Below are positions 5,756 through 12,397 of a DNA stretch of 17,058 nt, piece after piece. The notes under the pieces were generated by a model, which was given only the letters and a program-made list of their open reading frames with translations, was not told the DNA's origin and did not search any database. Source of the stretch: Salinicoccus sesuvii (lineage in GTDB: Bacteria; Bacillota; Bacilli; Staphylococcales; Salinicoccaceae); contig NZ_JBHRWV010000006.1 in NCBI RefSeq assembly GCF_042648145.1, positions 1 to 17,058 of the forward strand, written 5' to 3'. A program made the translations under genes and the position numbers. The first letter of the stretch is position 1, and every line of letters starts with the position of its first letter.

Positions 5756-6256
5756 TCATTCCTCGATTTTGCGAAAGCGTCTAACACGCAGTTCACCTGA
5801 AACAATATTAACAAAAATGAGAATAATTGTAAAAGATATTATGCTGCTTATAAATGGTATAACTTCAAAGGTGAAACTGCGAGCCACAAGGCTTCTAACA
5901 AGCAGTTCCACTGTAGTGATAAAAACCCCACCGACGATAGACTCTCCTAGATAGATGCCAAACCGTCCAGAAAACCGCCCTTTTTTATACGGCAGTTCTT
6001 TTCGGAATACCGGAGAATAAATGAGGTCATCCGTCTCATCACGCACTGAGAGTAGGCTAAAGATGATGAATGCCACCATGACAAAATATAGATCATTCTG
6101 AATCATGTCAGTGTCCCAAATATCCATTGCGACCAGCAACATGCGAATAACCATATAGCCCCACATGAGGAAAAGGGTAATCAGTGCAGCATCACCGGCC
6201 ATCTGCTTTTTACGTTCATCTCCAAAAAAACGGTTAAGAATCTTCTCCATAGTCAT
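5756..6256 (-). CDS. Membrane protein in XRE-regulator operon
   Basis: A 166-aa integral membrane protein with four hydrophobic segments (about residues 23-44, 54-71, 97-124 and 128-152). The N-terminus is short and charged (ILNRFFGDERKKQMAGD), and a basic cytoplasmic loop (FRKELPYKKGRFSGRFG) joins helices 2 and 3. The C-terminal tail is basic (ELRVRRFRKIEE). The DER-containing start followed by paired helices is common in small membrane proteins encoded beside XRE regulators in Firmicutes; a function for this one cannot be stated. AAAGGATGGG precedes two closely placed ATGs (6256 and 6250). It starts 15 bases after the regulator gene, and its stop is 15 bases before the ATT of the next gene. 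Confidence 0.82.
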   Translation of the reverse strand: MTMEKILNRFFGDERKKQMAGDAALITLFLMWGYMVIRMLLVAMDIWDTDMIQNDLYFVMVAFIIFSLLSVRDETDDLIYSPVFRKELPYKKGRFSGRFGIYLGESIVGGVFITTVELLVRSLVARSFTFEVIPFISSIISFTIILIFVNIVSGELRVRRFRKIEE

Positions 6257-6271
6257 CCCATCCTTTATTGT

Positions 6272-6472
6272 TTAGTCTTCCTCCCAAAACAGTTCGTCAA
6301 GTGTACGATTAAGTGCCTGGCAAATCTTGATGCACAGCCCAAGTGAGGGGTTGTATTCCCCTTTTTCAATCAGGTTGATGGTCTGTCGGCTGACGCCAAG
6401 TTGCTCTGCCAATGCTTTTTGGGTGAGATCAAGGGCTGTTCGGGCAGCCTTCATTTTCAAATTCTTCGCCAA
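6272..6472 (-). CDS. XRE-family helix-turn-helix transcriptional regulator
   Basis: A 66-aa protein that is almost entirely one Cro/CI-type DNA-binding domain. The helix-turn-helix core is at about residues 15-37 (LTQKALAEQLGVSRQTINLI), followed by EKGEYNPSLGLCIKICQAL. The short form matches the compact YozG-like regulators that accompany membrane-protein genes. The start codon is TTG at 6472, supported by AAGAGGTGAT just upstream; the encoded N-terminus (MAKNLKMKAARTAL) is typical. It is the first gene of a three-gene operon and probably represses its own promoter through the 22-bp palindrome at 6515-6536. Confidence 0.92.
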   Translation of the reverse strand: MAKNLKMKAARTALDLTQKALAEQLGVSRQTINLIEKGEYNPSLGLCIKICQALNRTLDELFWEED

Positions 6473-6500
6473 GATATCACCTCTTAAATTATATGGGTAT

Positions 6501-6536
6501 ATTATATCATGCCTAAAGTAATATATATATTACTTT
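6501..6536 (-). promoter_or_regulatory. Extended -10 promoter with palindromic operator in the -35 region
   Basis: On the minus strand TGATATAAT gives an extended -10 (TATAAT at 6506-6501) about 29 bases before the TTG start. No good -35 exists. In its place lies a perfect 22-bp palindrome (6515-6536, arms aaagtaatata). A regulator bound there would block RNA polymerase, and the neighbouring XRE protein is the obvious candidate. Confidence 0.6.
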
Positions 6537-6559
6537 TTTATGAAGCGATAAAGAATATG

Positions 6560-6604
6560 AAATTAAAACACAAAACAGCCAGCCCCTGGAGGAAGGGCTG
6601 GCTG
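6560..6604 (-). terminator. Intrinsic terminator after the His-rich secreted protein gene
   Basis: A perfect 10-bp GC-rich stem (6576-6585 with 6595-6604), followed on the minus strand by TTTTGTGTTTTAATTT. It isolates the 442-aa gene from the XRE operon promoter downstream. Confidence 0.85.
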
Positions 6605-6640
6605 ATGGTTCAATCTATTGGGTTGGATTGGAACGCTTAA

Positions 6641-7969
6641 TTATTGGTTTCTCGCTCTGTATCTGAACAGTACTGCTGAAAGTAGCGCAATCCCTGCAAT
6701 GATACTGATCAGCAGTGCATTATTATTTTGTGGCGCCATTGCGGTGTTCGGCATTTCTTCAGGCATTTCAGACATGAACATGTCAGACATCTGCGTTACG
6801 ATGGCACCAGACAGGCCTTCACTTGTCATGAACATGTGGTGATAAGCTTCTCGTGTCTGTTCGTAGGCGACTTCATAGTCACCACTGGAGTAGGCGTCGA
6901 ATGCACCAACAAGTTGGTTGACGTGCATCTGTAGACCTTCGGCAAGATCTTCACTTGGGAGGTTACCTTCTGTTGCGGTTTCCATGAACTTGGAGAATTC
7001 TTCTTTATACATGTTCAAGTTATCAAGTGCCTCTTCTTGTCCAGCAGTATCTTCTTCTGCAGTCGCTGTAACATAGTCGACGAAGTAGCCGATATGTTCA
7101 GCCCACATCGCGTCAAACTGTTGTCCGGCTTCCTCACCGTAAACACCAGAGACCGCTTCCGTCAAATCAGCAGTATTGTTACCGAGCGCTTCAGCGGAAG
7201 CTTCGAAGTCTTCTGCACCGTCAATACCATTTTGCATCGCCATTGCTGCAAGGCCAGCGTGCTCACTAAATAGATAGTTCAAGTCAGAACGCAAGTCCGC
7301 GGCTTTTGTCGCAGGGTCTGTATTGTTGTACTCTTCTGGGAACTGGTCGGCAATTGCGACGGAGAGTCCTTTACTTACCATGTACATGTGATGAATCGCT
7401 TCTCTTTCGTAAGCATAGGCAGTTTCATAGTCACCCATCACATATGCATCGAATGCACCGATGAGTTGGTTGACGTGCATCTGCAGTCCATCTGCAAGTG
7501 CGCCTGCTTCAAGACGTTCGTCTGTTGCACTTTCAAGGAACTCGGAGAAATCTTCACGGTACTGTGATAGTTCGTTTAGTGCATTTTCCTTAGCGGCTTC
7601 ATCTTCTTCAGCTGTGCCGTTCACATAGTCGACGAAGTAGCCAATATGCTCACTCCACATTGTTTTGAACTGTTCTCCTGCTTCTTCACCGTATACGGAT
7701 CCGATTGTACTGGAGAGTTCTTCAGTATTCATATCGAGTGCTGCGGCGCTCGCTTCGAAGTCTTCGGCACCATCGGCACCTTTTCTCATCGTTTCAGCTG
7801 CTAAGAATGCGTGTTCACTAAGCAAGTGGTCCAATGTCGATCTGAGGTCAGCGGCTTCTGTGTCCACCGTCACCATCATATCTTCGTGCGTATCTGCTTG
7901 TGCGAGACCTGCATTGGTTGCGAGCAGGGCTGCTGCTGTCGGTACAACCAGCATCTTCTTGAAATTCAT
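6641..7969 (-). CDS. Secreted, duplicated His-rich helical protein with sortase-type C-terminus
   Basis: A 442-aa exported protein. Residues 1-25 are a signal peptide (basic MNFKK, hydrophobic core, AQA-D cleavage). Two homologous domains follow, ~40-210 and ~224-391, each apparently four helices with matching histidines: H53/H237 (SEHA), H108/H292 (EHIGYFVDYV), H165/H349 (GLQMHVNQL) and H193-194/H377-378 (HHMY/HHMF). The pattern suggests metal or haem binding, but this is inference. Such proteins are sometimes labelled copper amine oxidase in databases; no amine oxidase catalytic motif is seen. The end is MPNTA (406-410), hydrophobic 418-435 and RYRARNQ, the layout of a sortase signal. The gene has an ECF-type promoter shared with the sortase gene, and AAGGAG precedes the ATG. 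Confidence 0.85.
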   Translation of the reverse strand: MNFKKMLVVPTAAALLATNAGLAQADTHEDMMVTVDTEAADLRSTLDHLLSEHAFLAAETMRKGADGAEDFEASAAALDMNTEELSSTIGSVYGEEAGEQFKTMWSEHIGYFVDYVNGTAEEDEAAKENALNELSQYREDFSEFLESATDERLEAGALADGLQMHVNQLIGAFDAYVMGDYETAYAYEREAIHHMYMVSKGLSVAIADQFPEEYNNTDPATKAADLRSDLNYLFSEHAGLAAMAMQNGIDGAEDFEASAEALGNNTADLTEAVSGVYGEEAGQQFDAMWAEHIGYFVDYVTATAEEDTAGQEEALDNLNMYKEEFSKFMETATEGNLPSEDLAEGLQMHVNQLVGAFDAYSSGDYEVAYEQTREAYHHMFMTSEGLSGAIVTQMSDMFMSEMPEEMPNTAMAPQNNNALLISIIAGIALLSAVLFRYRARNQ

Positions 7970-8003
7970 TCAAAATCACACTCCTTTGTTTTGTTTACAC
8001 CCT

Positions 8004-8033
8004 GTATACGCAAGCAGATTCGTTTTGGATCAC
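8004..8033 (-). promoter_or_regulatory. Putative ECF-sigma promoter of the 442-aa gene
   Basis: On the minus strand GTGATCCAAA (8033-8024), 12 bases, GCGTATAC (8011-8004), about 34 bases before the ATG. The identical bipartite sequence and spacing precede the sortase gene. Between TGATCC and CGTATA are 16 bases, normal for ECF -35/-10 spacing. These two are the only copies I found. Confidence 0.75.
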
Positions 8034-8041
8034 ATTTTTAT

Positions 8042-8077
8042 AAAAAAAATAAAAAAATCCCGGAAATTTTCCGGGAT
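8042..8077 (-). terminator. Intrinsic terminator after the anti-sigma gene
   Basis: A palindromic stem (8057-8066 with 8068-8077, core cccgg/ccggg), followed on the minus strand by TTTTTTT-A-TTTTTTTT. It separates the sigma/anti-sigma transcript from the 442-aa gene. Confidence 0.92.
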
Positions 8078-8083
8078 CGCTTC

Positions 8084-8806
8084 TTAAAATTCGGCTGACA
8101 TGACGATATCTCCTTCTGGTAGCTGGTTGTGAGGAGACGGTTCGACAGTGATTGCGACCATGTCCCAGTTTATTTCTGTTTCGGCATTCAAATTGAAGAC
8201 AACATATCCCTGACCGTCCTCATTTGGAACGAGTGTACCGGCACGGAACGGCTCTTCTCCTTTTAACAGCCATACTTGGTAAACTTCATCTTCATTCAGG
8301 TTATTGAAATTGGATGCTTCCAAGACGAGTGTCTGCCCCGTGGCACTTTCGTGCATCGCCACTCTTGCGTCCATATCAAGTGCTTCGGAAGTTGGTGAGA
8401 GTGGAATTGGATTATCTTCCTCAAACAGAACCTGTGCCAAATCCTGTGTCCCTTCGTTTCCCGACAGCATATAGACATTACCGAGGAGTGAAAGCAAAAG
8501 GGCAGCGGCTGCTGTGATGAACGGTATTCTATACGATCTTTGTTTCTTTATTGGTTGTATCTTTCCTTCAGGCACGGGCGCTTCTTCAGAGAACACATTA
8601 CTAAGCACACGATCCTTCATACCTTCAGGGGGATCGACAAGTGGCACTGTTTCCATCAGTTCAGCATTCAGTATTTCCCATTCGGCGAGTTCTTCCTGGC
8701 ACGTTACGCATGTTTCAAGGTGTCGCTCGAATGCTTCTTTTTCTTCTGAATCGAGCTGACCATTATAGTAGTCGATTAAGAGATCACACGTTTCATTGTG
8801 ATTCAT
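8084..8806 (-). CDS. Anti-sigma factor: zinc-finger (ZAS) plus RskA-like domain
   Basis: A 240-aa single-pass membrane protein that should hold the neighbouring ECF sigma factor inactive. The N-terminal cytoplasmic part has the ZAS zinc motif H29-x3-C33-x2-C36 (RHLETCVTC). Residues ~94-115 are a membrane helix. The outer domain (~120-240) resembles RskA: LEASNFNNLNEDEVYQVWLL, then FRAGTLVPNEDGQGYVVF and AITVEPSPHNQLP. RskA-type factors release sigma after regulated proteolysis; the signal here is unknown. Its ATG lies 14 bases inside the end of the sigma gene, behind AAGGGGGGAC, so the two are translationally coupled. Confidence 0.9.
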   Translation of the reverse strand: MNHNETCDLLIDYYNGQLDSEEKEAFERHLETCVTCQEELAEWEILNAELMETVPLVDPPEGMKDRVLSNVFSEEAPVPEGKIQPIKKQRSYRIPFITAAAALLLSLLGNVYMLSGNEGTQDLAQVLFEEDNPIPLSPTSEALDMDARVAMHESATGQTLVLEASNFNNLNEDEVYQVWLLKGEEPFRAGTLVPNEDGQGYVVFNLNAETEINWDMVAITVEPSPHNQLPEGDIVMSAEF

Positions 8807-9374
8807 CGATTGTCCCCCCTTTCTTTACGGTTTCAATATTTTTCTTTAAATGCTGCAACGCCAGGCGAATCCGGCTTTTCACTGTACCGAGTGGCATATC
8901 AAGCGATTTGGCAATCTGGGAGTGGGAACATGCTTTAAAGTAGAACAGCGTGATGATACGCTGCTGTTCACTACTTAAACTGCGCATGGCGCGCTCTATC
9001 ATCGCTTTATCCTCACCGGCTTCAACGGCTGCTTCGACTGGCGAATTTTGTTCATTTTGAGTCGGATCAATATCATCTCTTTCATCGTACTCGTAAGTAT
9101 CAATTTTCTGCCGCCTTAAAATGTCTATTGTGGAATTGCGTGTCAAAGTGATGAGCCAAGTTGACAGTTTGCCTTTGTTGGCGTCATATCCCCCTTTTTT
9201 GCGCCACACTTTGAGGAATACATCTTGTACGACCTCCTCAGATAGTTCTTTGTTCGACGTCATCTTATAAGCATATGAGAAAAGCAGTTTTTCGTACTTC
9301 ACATACAGTGATTCGAGGGCATTCCGATCTCCGGATTGTATTTGTTCATACAGTTCGGTTTCTGTCCGCGTCAT
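8793..9374 (-). CDS. ECF (group 4) sigma-70 family RNA polymerase sigma factor
   Basis: A 193-aa sigma factor with only regions 2 and 4. Region 2 is at about 22-90 (YKMTSNKELSEEVVQDVFLK, then LSTWLITLTRNSTIDILRRQ) and region 4 at about 126-178 (LSSEQQRIITLFYF, with the recognition helix in MPLGTVKSRIRLALQHLK). An acidic linker (~95-120) joins them. The overall look is SigK/SigM-like. It overlaps the anti-sigma gene by 14 bases. Two flanking genes carry matching non-sigma-A promoters and are its likely targets (inference). Its own upstream region has a sigma-A-like promoter and no copy of that motif, so autoregulation is not evident. AAAGGAG precedes the ATG. Confidence 0.95.
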   Translation of the reverse strand: MTRTETELYEQIQSGDRNALESLYVKYEKLLFSYAYKMTSNKELSEEVVQDVFLKVWRKKGGYDANKGKLSTWLITLTRNSTIDILRRQKIDTYEYDERDDIDPTQNEQNSPVEAAVEAGEDKAMIERAMRSLSSEQQRIITLFYFKACSHSQIAKSLDMPLGTVKSRIRLALQHLKKNIETVKKGGTIDESQ

Positions 9375-9405
9375 AGTTTTCTCCTTTGTTTGAAGTCTTC
9401 ATACC

Positions 9406-9434
9406 ATTATATACATAGAAGGAGAATTCGTGAA
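9406..9434 (-). promoter_or_regulatory. Sigma-A-type promoter of the sigma/anti-sigma operon
   Basis: On the minus strand TTCACG (9434-9429), 17 bases, TATAAT (9411-9406), about 32 bases before the ATG. The GTGATCC/GCGTATAC motif of the two flanking genes is not found here. Confidence 0.55.
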
Positions 9435-9442
9435 TAAGGAAT

Positions 9443-9476
9443 AAAAAAGAAAGCTGACACAAGGAGTCTAGCTTTC
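9443..9476 (-). terminator. Intrinsic terminator overlapping the sortase stop codon
   Basis: The minus strand forms GAAAGCT/AGCTTTC plus GAC/GTC with one bulged A, then TTTTTT (complement of 9443-9448). The stem contains the last codons and the stop codon of the sortase gene. It should make the sortase transcript monocistronic. Confidence 0.75.
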
Positions 9477-10160
9477 CTCAGAATTGACGAGTTCAGTATA
9501 GACCACCCAGCGGTTTGGTGTGCCACCGACATCGTAATCATAGGGACCTTCACAAGTGATCAAGTTCAAGAGGCTGCGCTGGGAATAGCCGAATATTTTT
9601 TCGACCGGTGCTTCATCAGCATCGAATAGTTGTTTATCGTATACTTCAAACGTCAACTGTTCGCCGGATTCTCCGTAAACGATGACTTCATCGCCCGGTT
9701 CCAGTGTGTGCAGTTGCTTGAAGACACCCGGATTAACCGTATCATCAACATGACCGGCAATCACCGAATTGCCCGGGGCACCGACTTTATATCCGGGTTC
9801 GTACCAAGACGTATCGTGCAGTGATTCCGGCACGGCCATCTCGCCGTTATCAAGGAGTCCCAGGTGTTTGACCGATGCATCAACATCGATTGATGGTACC
9901 TCGATTCTTTCCGGGATAATGCCTGCCCGTTCATCTTTGATGATTTCAACCCGCTCTTCAGGGGGGATTGGCTCTTTGGTTTCATCCTCGTTTGTTTCTG
10001 TTTCAGATTCCTCTGTCGTCTCTTTTGTCACTTCCGCTTCCTCACTCGGTTCCTCAGAAGTCGTGGCTTCAGACGCCACACTGTCTTCAGCACTATCATC
10101 ACCAGCTGGGCTGCCACAAGCGGCGAGCACGAACAGCATTATAATTAGTAAATATCGCAT
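9468..10160 (-). CDS. Lipoprotein sortase, class F-like
   Basis: A 230-aa transpeptidase predicted to join surface proteins to an amino group on the cell surface. Unusually for a sortase, it begins with a lipoprotein signal, MRYLLIIMLFVLAAC-G (lipobox LAAC, C15). An Asp/Glu/Ser/Thr-rich spacer follows (~20-75), and then the sortase barrel (~78-225). The catalytic residues are seen: H137 (AGHVDD), C203 (LLNLITCEG) and R217 (NRWVV). The barrel motifs IEVPSIDVDASV and NPGVFKQLHTLEPGDEV fit class F sortases best. I start at ATG 10160, 8 bases after AAGGAG; a GTG 9 bases upstream lies inside that ribosome binding site. The promoter matches that of the 442-aa gene. Confidence 0.9.
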   Translation of the reverse strand: MRYLLIIMLFVLAACGSPAGDDSAEDSVASEATTSEEPSEEAEVTKETTEESETETNEDETKEPIPPEERVEIIKDERAGIIPERIEVPSIDVDASVKHLGLLDNGEMAVPESLHDTSWYEPGYKVGAPGNSVIAGHVDDTVNPGVFKQLHTLEPGDEVIVYGESGEQLTFEVYDKQLFDADEAPVEKIFGYSQRSLLNLITCEGPYDYDVGGTPNRWVVYTELVNSEES

Positions 10161-10201
10161 GGAATCCACTCCTTTTCAAGTCATCATCATTTAGTTGTCT
10201 A

Positions 10202-10231
10202 GTATACGCAGGATTTATGTGTTTGGATCAC
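10202..10231 (-). promoter_or_regulatory. Putative ECF-sigma promoter of the sortase gene
   Basis: On the minus strand GTGATCCAAA (10231-10222), 12 bases, GCGTATAC (10209-10202), about 41 bases before the ATG. Both halves and the spacing are identical to those at 8004-8033, while the spacer sequence differs. Confidence 0.75.
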
Positions 10232-10356
10232 TTTTTAAGTTGTCCAATGGACGCTAATGGTGAACATTGTGTGTCAAAACGCTATGCGTCTATTGTGAAT
10301 CACCTAATATGAGGCAGGGTGCCACTACTAGAGCCGAGAAGAGTATGCATTAATCA

Positions 10357-10385
10357 TTGGCACACTACTATAAATCATCTATATT
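10357..10385 (+). promoter_or_regulatory. Sigma-A promoter of the DinB-like gene
   Basis: TTGGCA (10357-10362), a 17-base spacer and TATATT (10380-10385), 34 bases before the ATG. Nothing else convincing is seen in 10232-10356. Confidence 0.65.
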
Positions 10386-10419
10386 AAAAGGAACCGTTCT
10401 ATAAACAAGGGGGAGACAT

Positions 10420-10941
10420 ATGAAATTTGAACAGGAATATCTAAATCTTATCAAAACCAGATTCCAGGAAGTCAAACGGCTCGGCGACCGGACACTCGAT
10501 CAGTTGTCTGAAGCGGATCTCCATTGGCGATATAATGAAGATTCAAATACAGTTGCGATTCTCGTCAAACATTTAAGGGGAAATATGTACTCCCGCTGGT
10601 CCGATGTTTTCACGACAGACGGCGAGAAACCGGACCGGCATCGCGATGGCGAATTCGAGGACGATTTGAAGACGATGGACGACGTTCTATTGGCGTGGGA
10701 AGAGGGCTGGCAGCTATTCTTAAATACGTTAGCAGAGTTTTCACCTGAAGATCTGCTGAGAACCCAGAAAATCCGAGGAGAAGATCACACAATACTTGAG
10801 GCAATCGAACGCCAGCATACTCACTATGCTTCCCACGTTGGGCAGATGATGTTCATTGGTAAGCAACTAAAGCTAGCTGACTGGCAGTCTTTAAGTATTC
10901 CTAAAGGTCAGTCAGAACAGTATTTGAAGCGAGAAAAATGA
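10420..10941 (+). CDS. DinB superfamily protein (DUF1572-like)
   Basis: A 173-aa four-helix-bundle protein. The DinB-type metal site can be read as H51 (ILVKHLRGNMYSRW) and the pair H135-x3-H139 (HTHYASHVGQ). The opening (EYLNLIKTRFQEVKRLGDRT, then QLSEADLHWRYNEDSNTVAI) and the closing helix match the DUF1572 branch of the family. DinB-like proteins include thiol-dependent transferases, such as bacillithiol S-transferases, but many members have no known reaction and I assign none. AAGGGGGAGA lies just before the ATG. It has its own promoter, and a hairpin overlaps its stop codon, 42 bases before the MFS start. Confidence 0.88.
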   Translation: MKFEQEYLNLIKTRFQEVKRLGDRTLDQLSEADLHWRYNEDSNTVAILVKHLRGNMYSRWSDVFTTDGEKPDRHRDGEFEDDLKTMDDVLLAWEEGWQLFLNTLAEFSPEDLLRTQKIRGEDHTILEAIERQHTHYASHVGQMMFIGKQLKLADWQSLSIPKGQSEQYLKREK

Positions 10942-10964
10942 AAGGCGCCACGGGCGTCTTTTCG
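10941..10964 (+). terminator. Weak intrinsic terminator after the DinB-like gene
   Basis: A 9-bp stem with one G-T pair (10941-10949 with 10953-10961) and a 3-base loop, then TTCGTTTATT. The T tract is interrupted, so some read-through into the MFS gene is likely. Confidence 0.6.
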
Positions 10965-10983
10965 TTTATTGAGGGGGAATCAA

Positions 10984-12240
10984 ATGAAACCGGACGCACA
11001 ACAGCTCGATTTATACATAACAGATTCTAAAGAGAGACAAAAACTGTACCGCCGGACACTTCTAATTGTTGTATTGTCGCAAATTTTTGGTGGCGCCGGT
11101 CTTGCAGCAGGTATCACGGTGGGTGCATTGCTGGCCCAGGATATGCTCGGTACGGACGCACTCGCAGGTCTGCCGGTCGGTCTATTTACGCTTGGTTCAG
11201 CGCTGTCTGCACTGTTGGTAGGCAGGCTATCTCAAAATAAGGGCCGCCGGGTGGGTCTGAGTATGGGTTTTGTGGCGGGTGGACTTGGGGCAGCAGGGGT
11301 GGTGATAGCCGCAATTATAGAAAGTCCACTGCTGCTTTTTCTATCGCTGTTCATCTATGGTGCCGGAATCGCAACGAATTTGCAGGCACGATATGCGGGT
11401 ACTGACTTAGCAGAAAAGCACCAGCGTGCAACCGCAGTCAGCATCGCGATGGTCAGTACCACGCTCGGTGCAGTAGCGGGGCCCAATCTGGTGGAAGTGA
11501 TGGGGACATTTGCTCAAGCTATCGGCGTACCGGAACTTGCAGGACCATTCATTCTGGCGTCAGCGGCATTTACCTTGGCGGGGATTGTACTATTCATTTT
11601 TTTGCGTCCCGATCCTTTCAAAATTGCACAACGCATTGAAGCGGAGCGCAAACGGATAAATGCCATCGATGATACTGAGCGGACAGTCAACGACCAAAAT
11701 GGCATTGTTCTTGCTGCCTTCATCATGGTCATCACACAGATTGTCATGGTCTCTGTGATGACGATGACACCGGTACATATGGGACATCATGGGCATGATC
11801 TAGGTGCTGTCGGCATGGTGATCGGTTTTCATGTTGCAGGGATGTATCTGCCTTCTCTTTTTACAGGTGTATTGATTGATAAGATCGGCAGGGGCGCAAT
11901 GACGATTACAGCTGCAGTGGTTCTACTTAGTTCTGGCATTATCGCGGCGACATCTGGTGAATCGCTCGCGCTCATCATTGCGTCACTGACATTGCTCGGT
12001 GTCGGTTGGAATCTCGGTCTGATCAGTGGCACTACGATTCTGGTGGATGCGACGATTCCGGCTGCGCGCGCCCGCATCCAAGGCACGGTGGATGTTTTAA
12101 TTGCGTTATCCGGAGCAGCAGGGGGCACATTGTCCGGTATGGTTGTGGCTGGTGCAAGTTTCGGCGCACTTTCACTTTCAGGTGGTGTTGTCTCCTTATT
12201 GCTCATCCCGGCACTCTATTTGATCCGCAGGAAAAGATGA
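10984..12240 (+). CDS. MFS transporter, 12-helix
   Basis: A 418-aa major facilitator protein in the cytoplasmic membrane. It has a cytoplasmic N-terminus (~30 residues) and then about 12 hydrophobic segments. Motif A-like GRLSQNKGRRVGL lies between helices 2 and 3, and a central charged loop (KIAQRIEAERKRINAIDDTE) separates the two halves. TLGAVAGPNLVEVMG falls at helix 5, where exporters have motif C. A His/Met-rich loop, VHMGHHGHDLGAVGM, follows helix 7; it recurs in this MFS subgroup, to my recollection. The substrate is unknown. I start at ATG 10984, 6-7 bases after GAGGGGG; an earlier in-frame start at 10969 has no suitable site. It probably shares some transcripts with the DinB-like gene. 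Confidence 0.9.
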   Translation: MKPDAQQLDLYITDSKERQKLYRRTLLIVVLSQIFGGAGLAAGITVGALLAQDMLGTDALAGLPVGLFTLGSALSALLVGRLSQNKGRRVGLSMGFVAGGLGAAGVVIAAIIESPLLLFLSLFIYGAGIATNLQARYAGTDLAEKHQRATAVSIAMVSTTLGAVAGPNLVEVMGTFAQAIGVPELAGPFILASAAFTLAGIVLFIFLRPDPFKIAQRIEAERKRINAIDDTERTVNDQNGIVLAAFIMVITQIVMVSVMTMTPVHMGHHGHDLGAVGMVIGFHVAGMYLPSLFTGVLIDKIGRGAMTITAAVVLLSSGIIAATSGESLALIIASLTLLGVGWNLGLISGTTILVDATIPAARARIQGTVDVLIALSGAAGGTLSGMVVAGASFGALSLSGGVVSLLLIPALYLIRRKR

Positions 12241-12358
12241 TCGAGAAAAAAGAGGTTACCGATATCACGATAAGATGCTGCCATTATTTTAGAGAATTAC
12301 GTACATGCCACTGTCTAACAAGAATACGGCGGTTTTCTAATAGTATTACAGAAAGAAT

Positions 12359-12388
12359 AGACCAGGATGGATAACCACCCTGGTCTTT
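12359..12388. terminator. Terminator between convergent MFS and ykoF genes
   Basis: Stem AGACCAGG/CCTGGTCT, extended by TGG/CCA across one mismatch, with loop ATAA; followed by TTTG on the plus strand and by ATTCTTTCT on the minus strand. No gene is seen in 12241-12397, which holds only this structure. Confidence 0.7.
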
Positions 12389-12397
12389 GTCGTGCGT

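Noticed and set aside
6641..7969. Calling the 442-aa protein a copper amine oxidase
   Set aside because: No topaquinone Tyr motif or catalytic domain is visible; the label seems to be inherited database annotation.
7665..8087. Open frame on the plus strand opposite the 442-aa gene
   Set aside because: Ser/Ala-rich composition, no ribosome binding site, and it is the antisense shadow of a clear secreted-protein gene.
9769..10194. Plus-strand Ser-rich open frame opposite the sortase
   Set aside because: Antisense of the acidic spacer of the sortase; runs across its start and ribosome binding site and has none of its own.
11829..12206. Minus-strand open frame opposite the MFS gene
   Set aside because: Low-complexity antisense translation of membrane helices, with no start signals.
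12006..12374. Plus-strand 122-aa frame overlapping the end of the MFS gene
   Set aside because: Out of frame with the transporter, Cys/His/Arg-rich shadow composition, no ribosome binding site, and it runs into the terminator.
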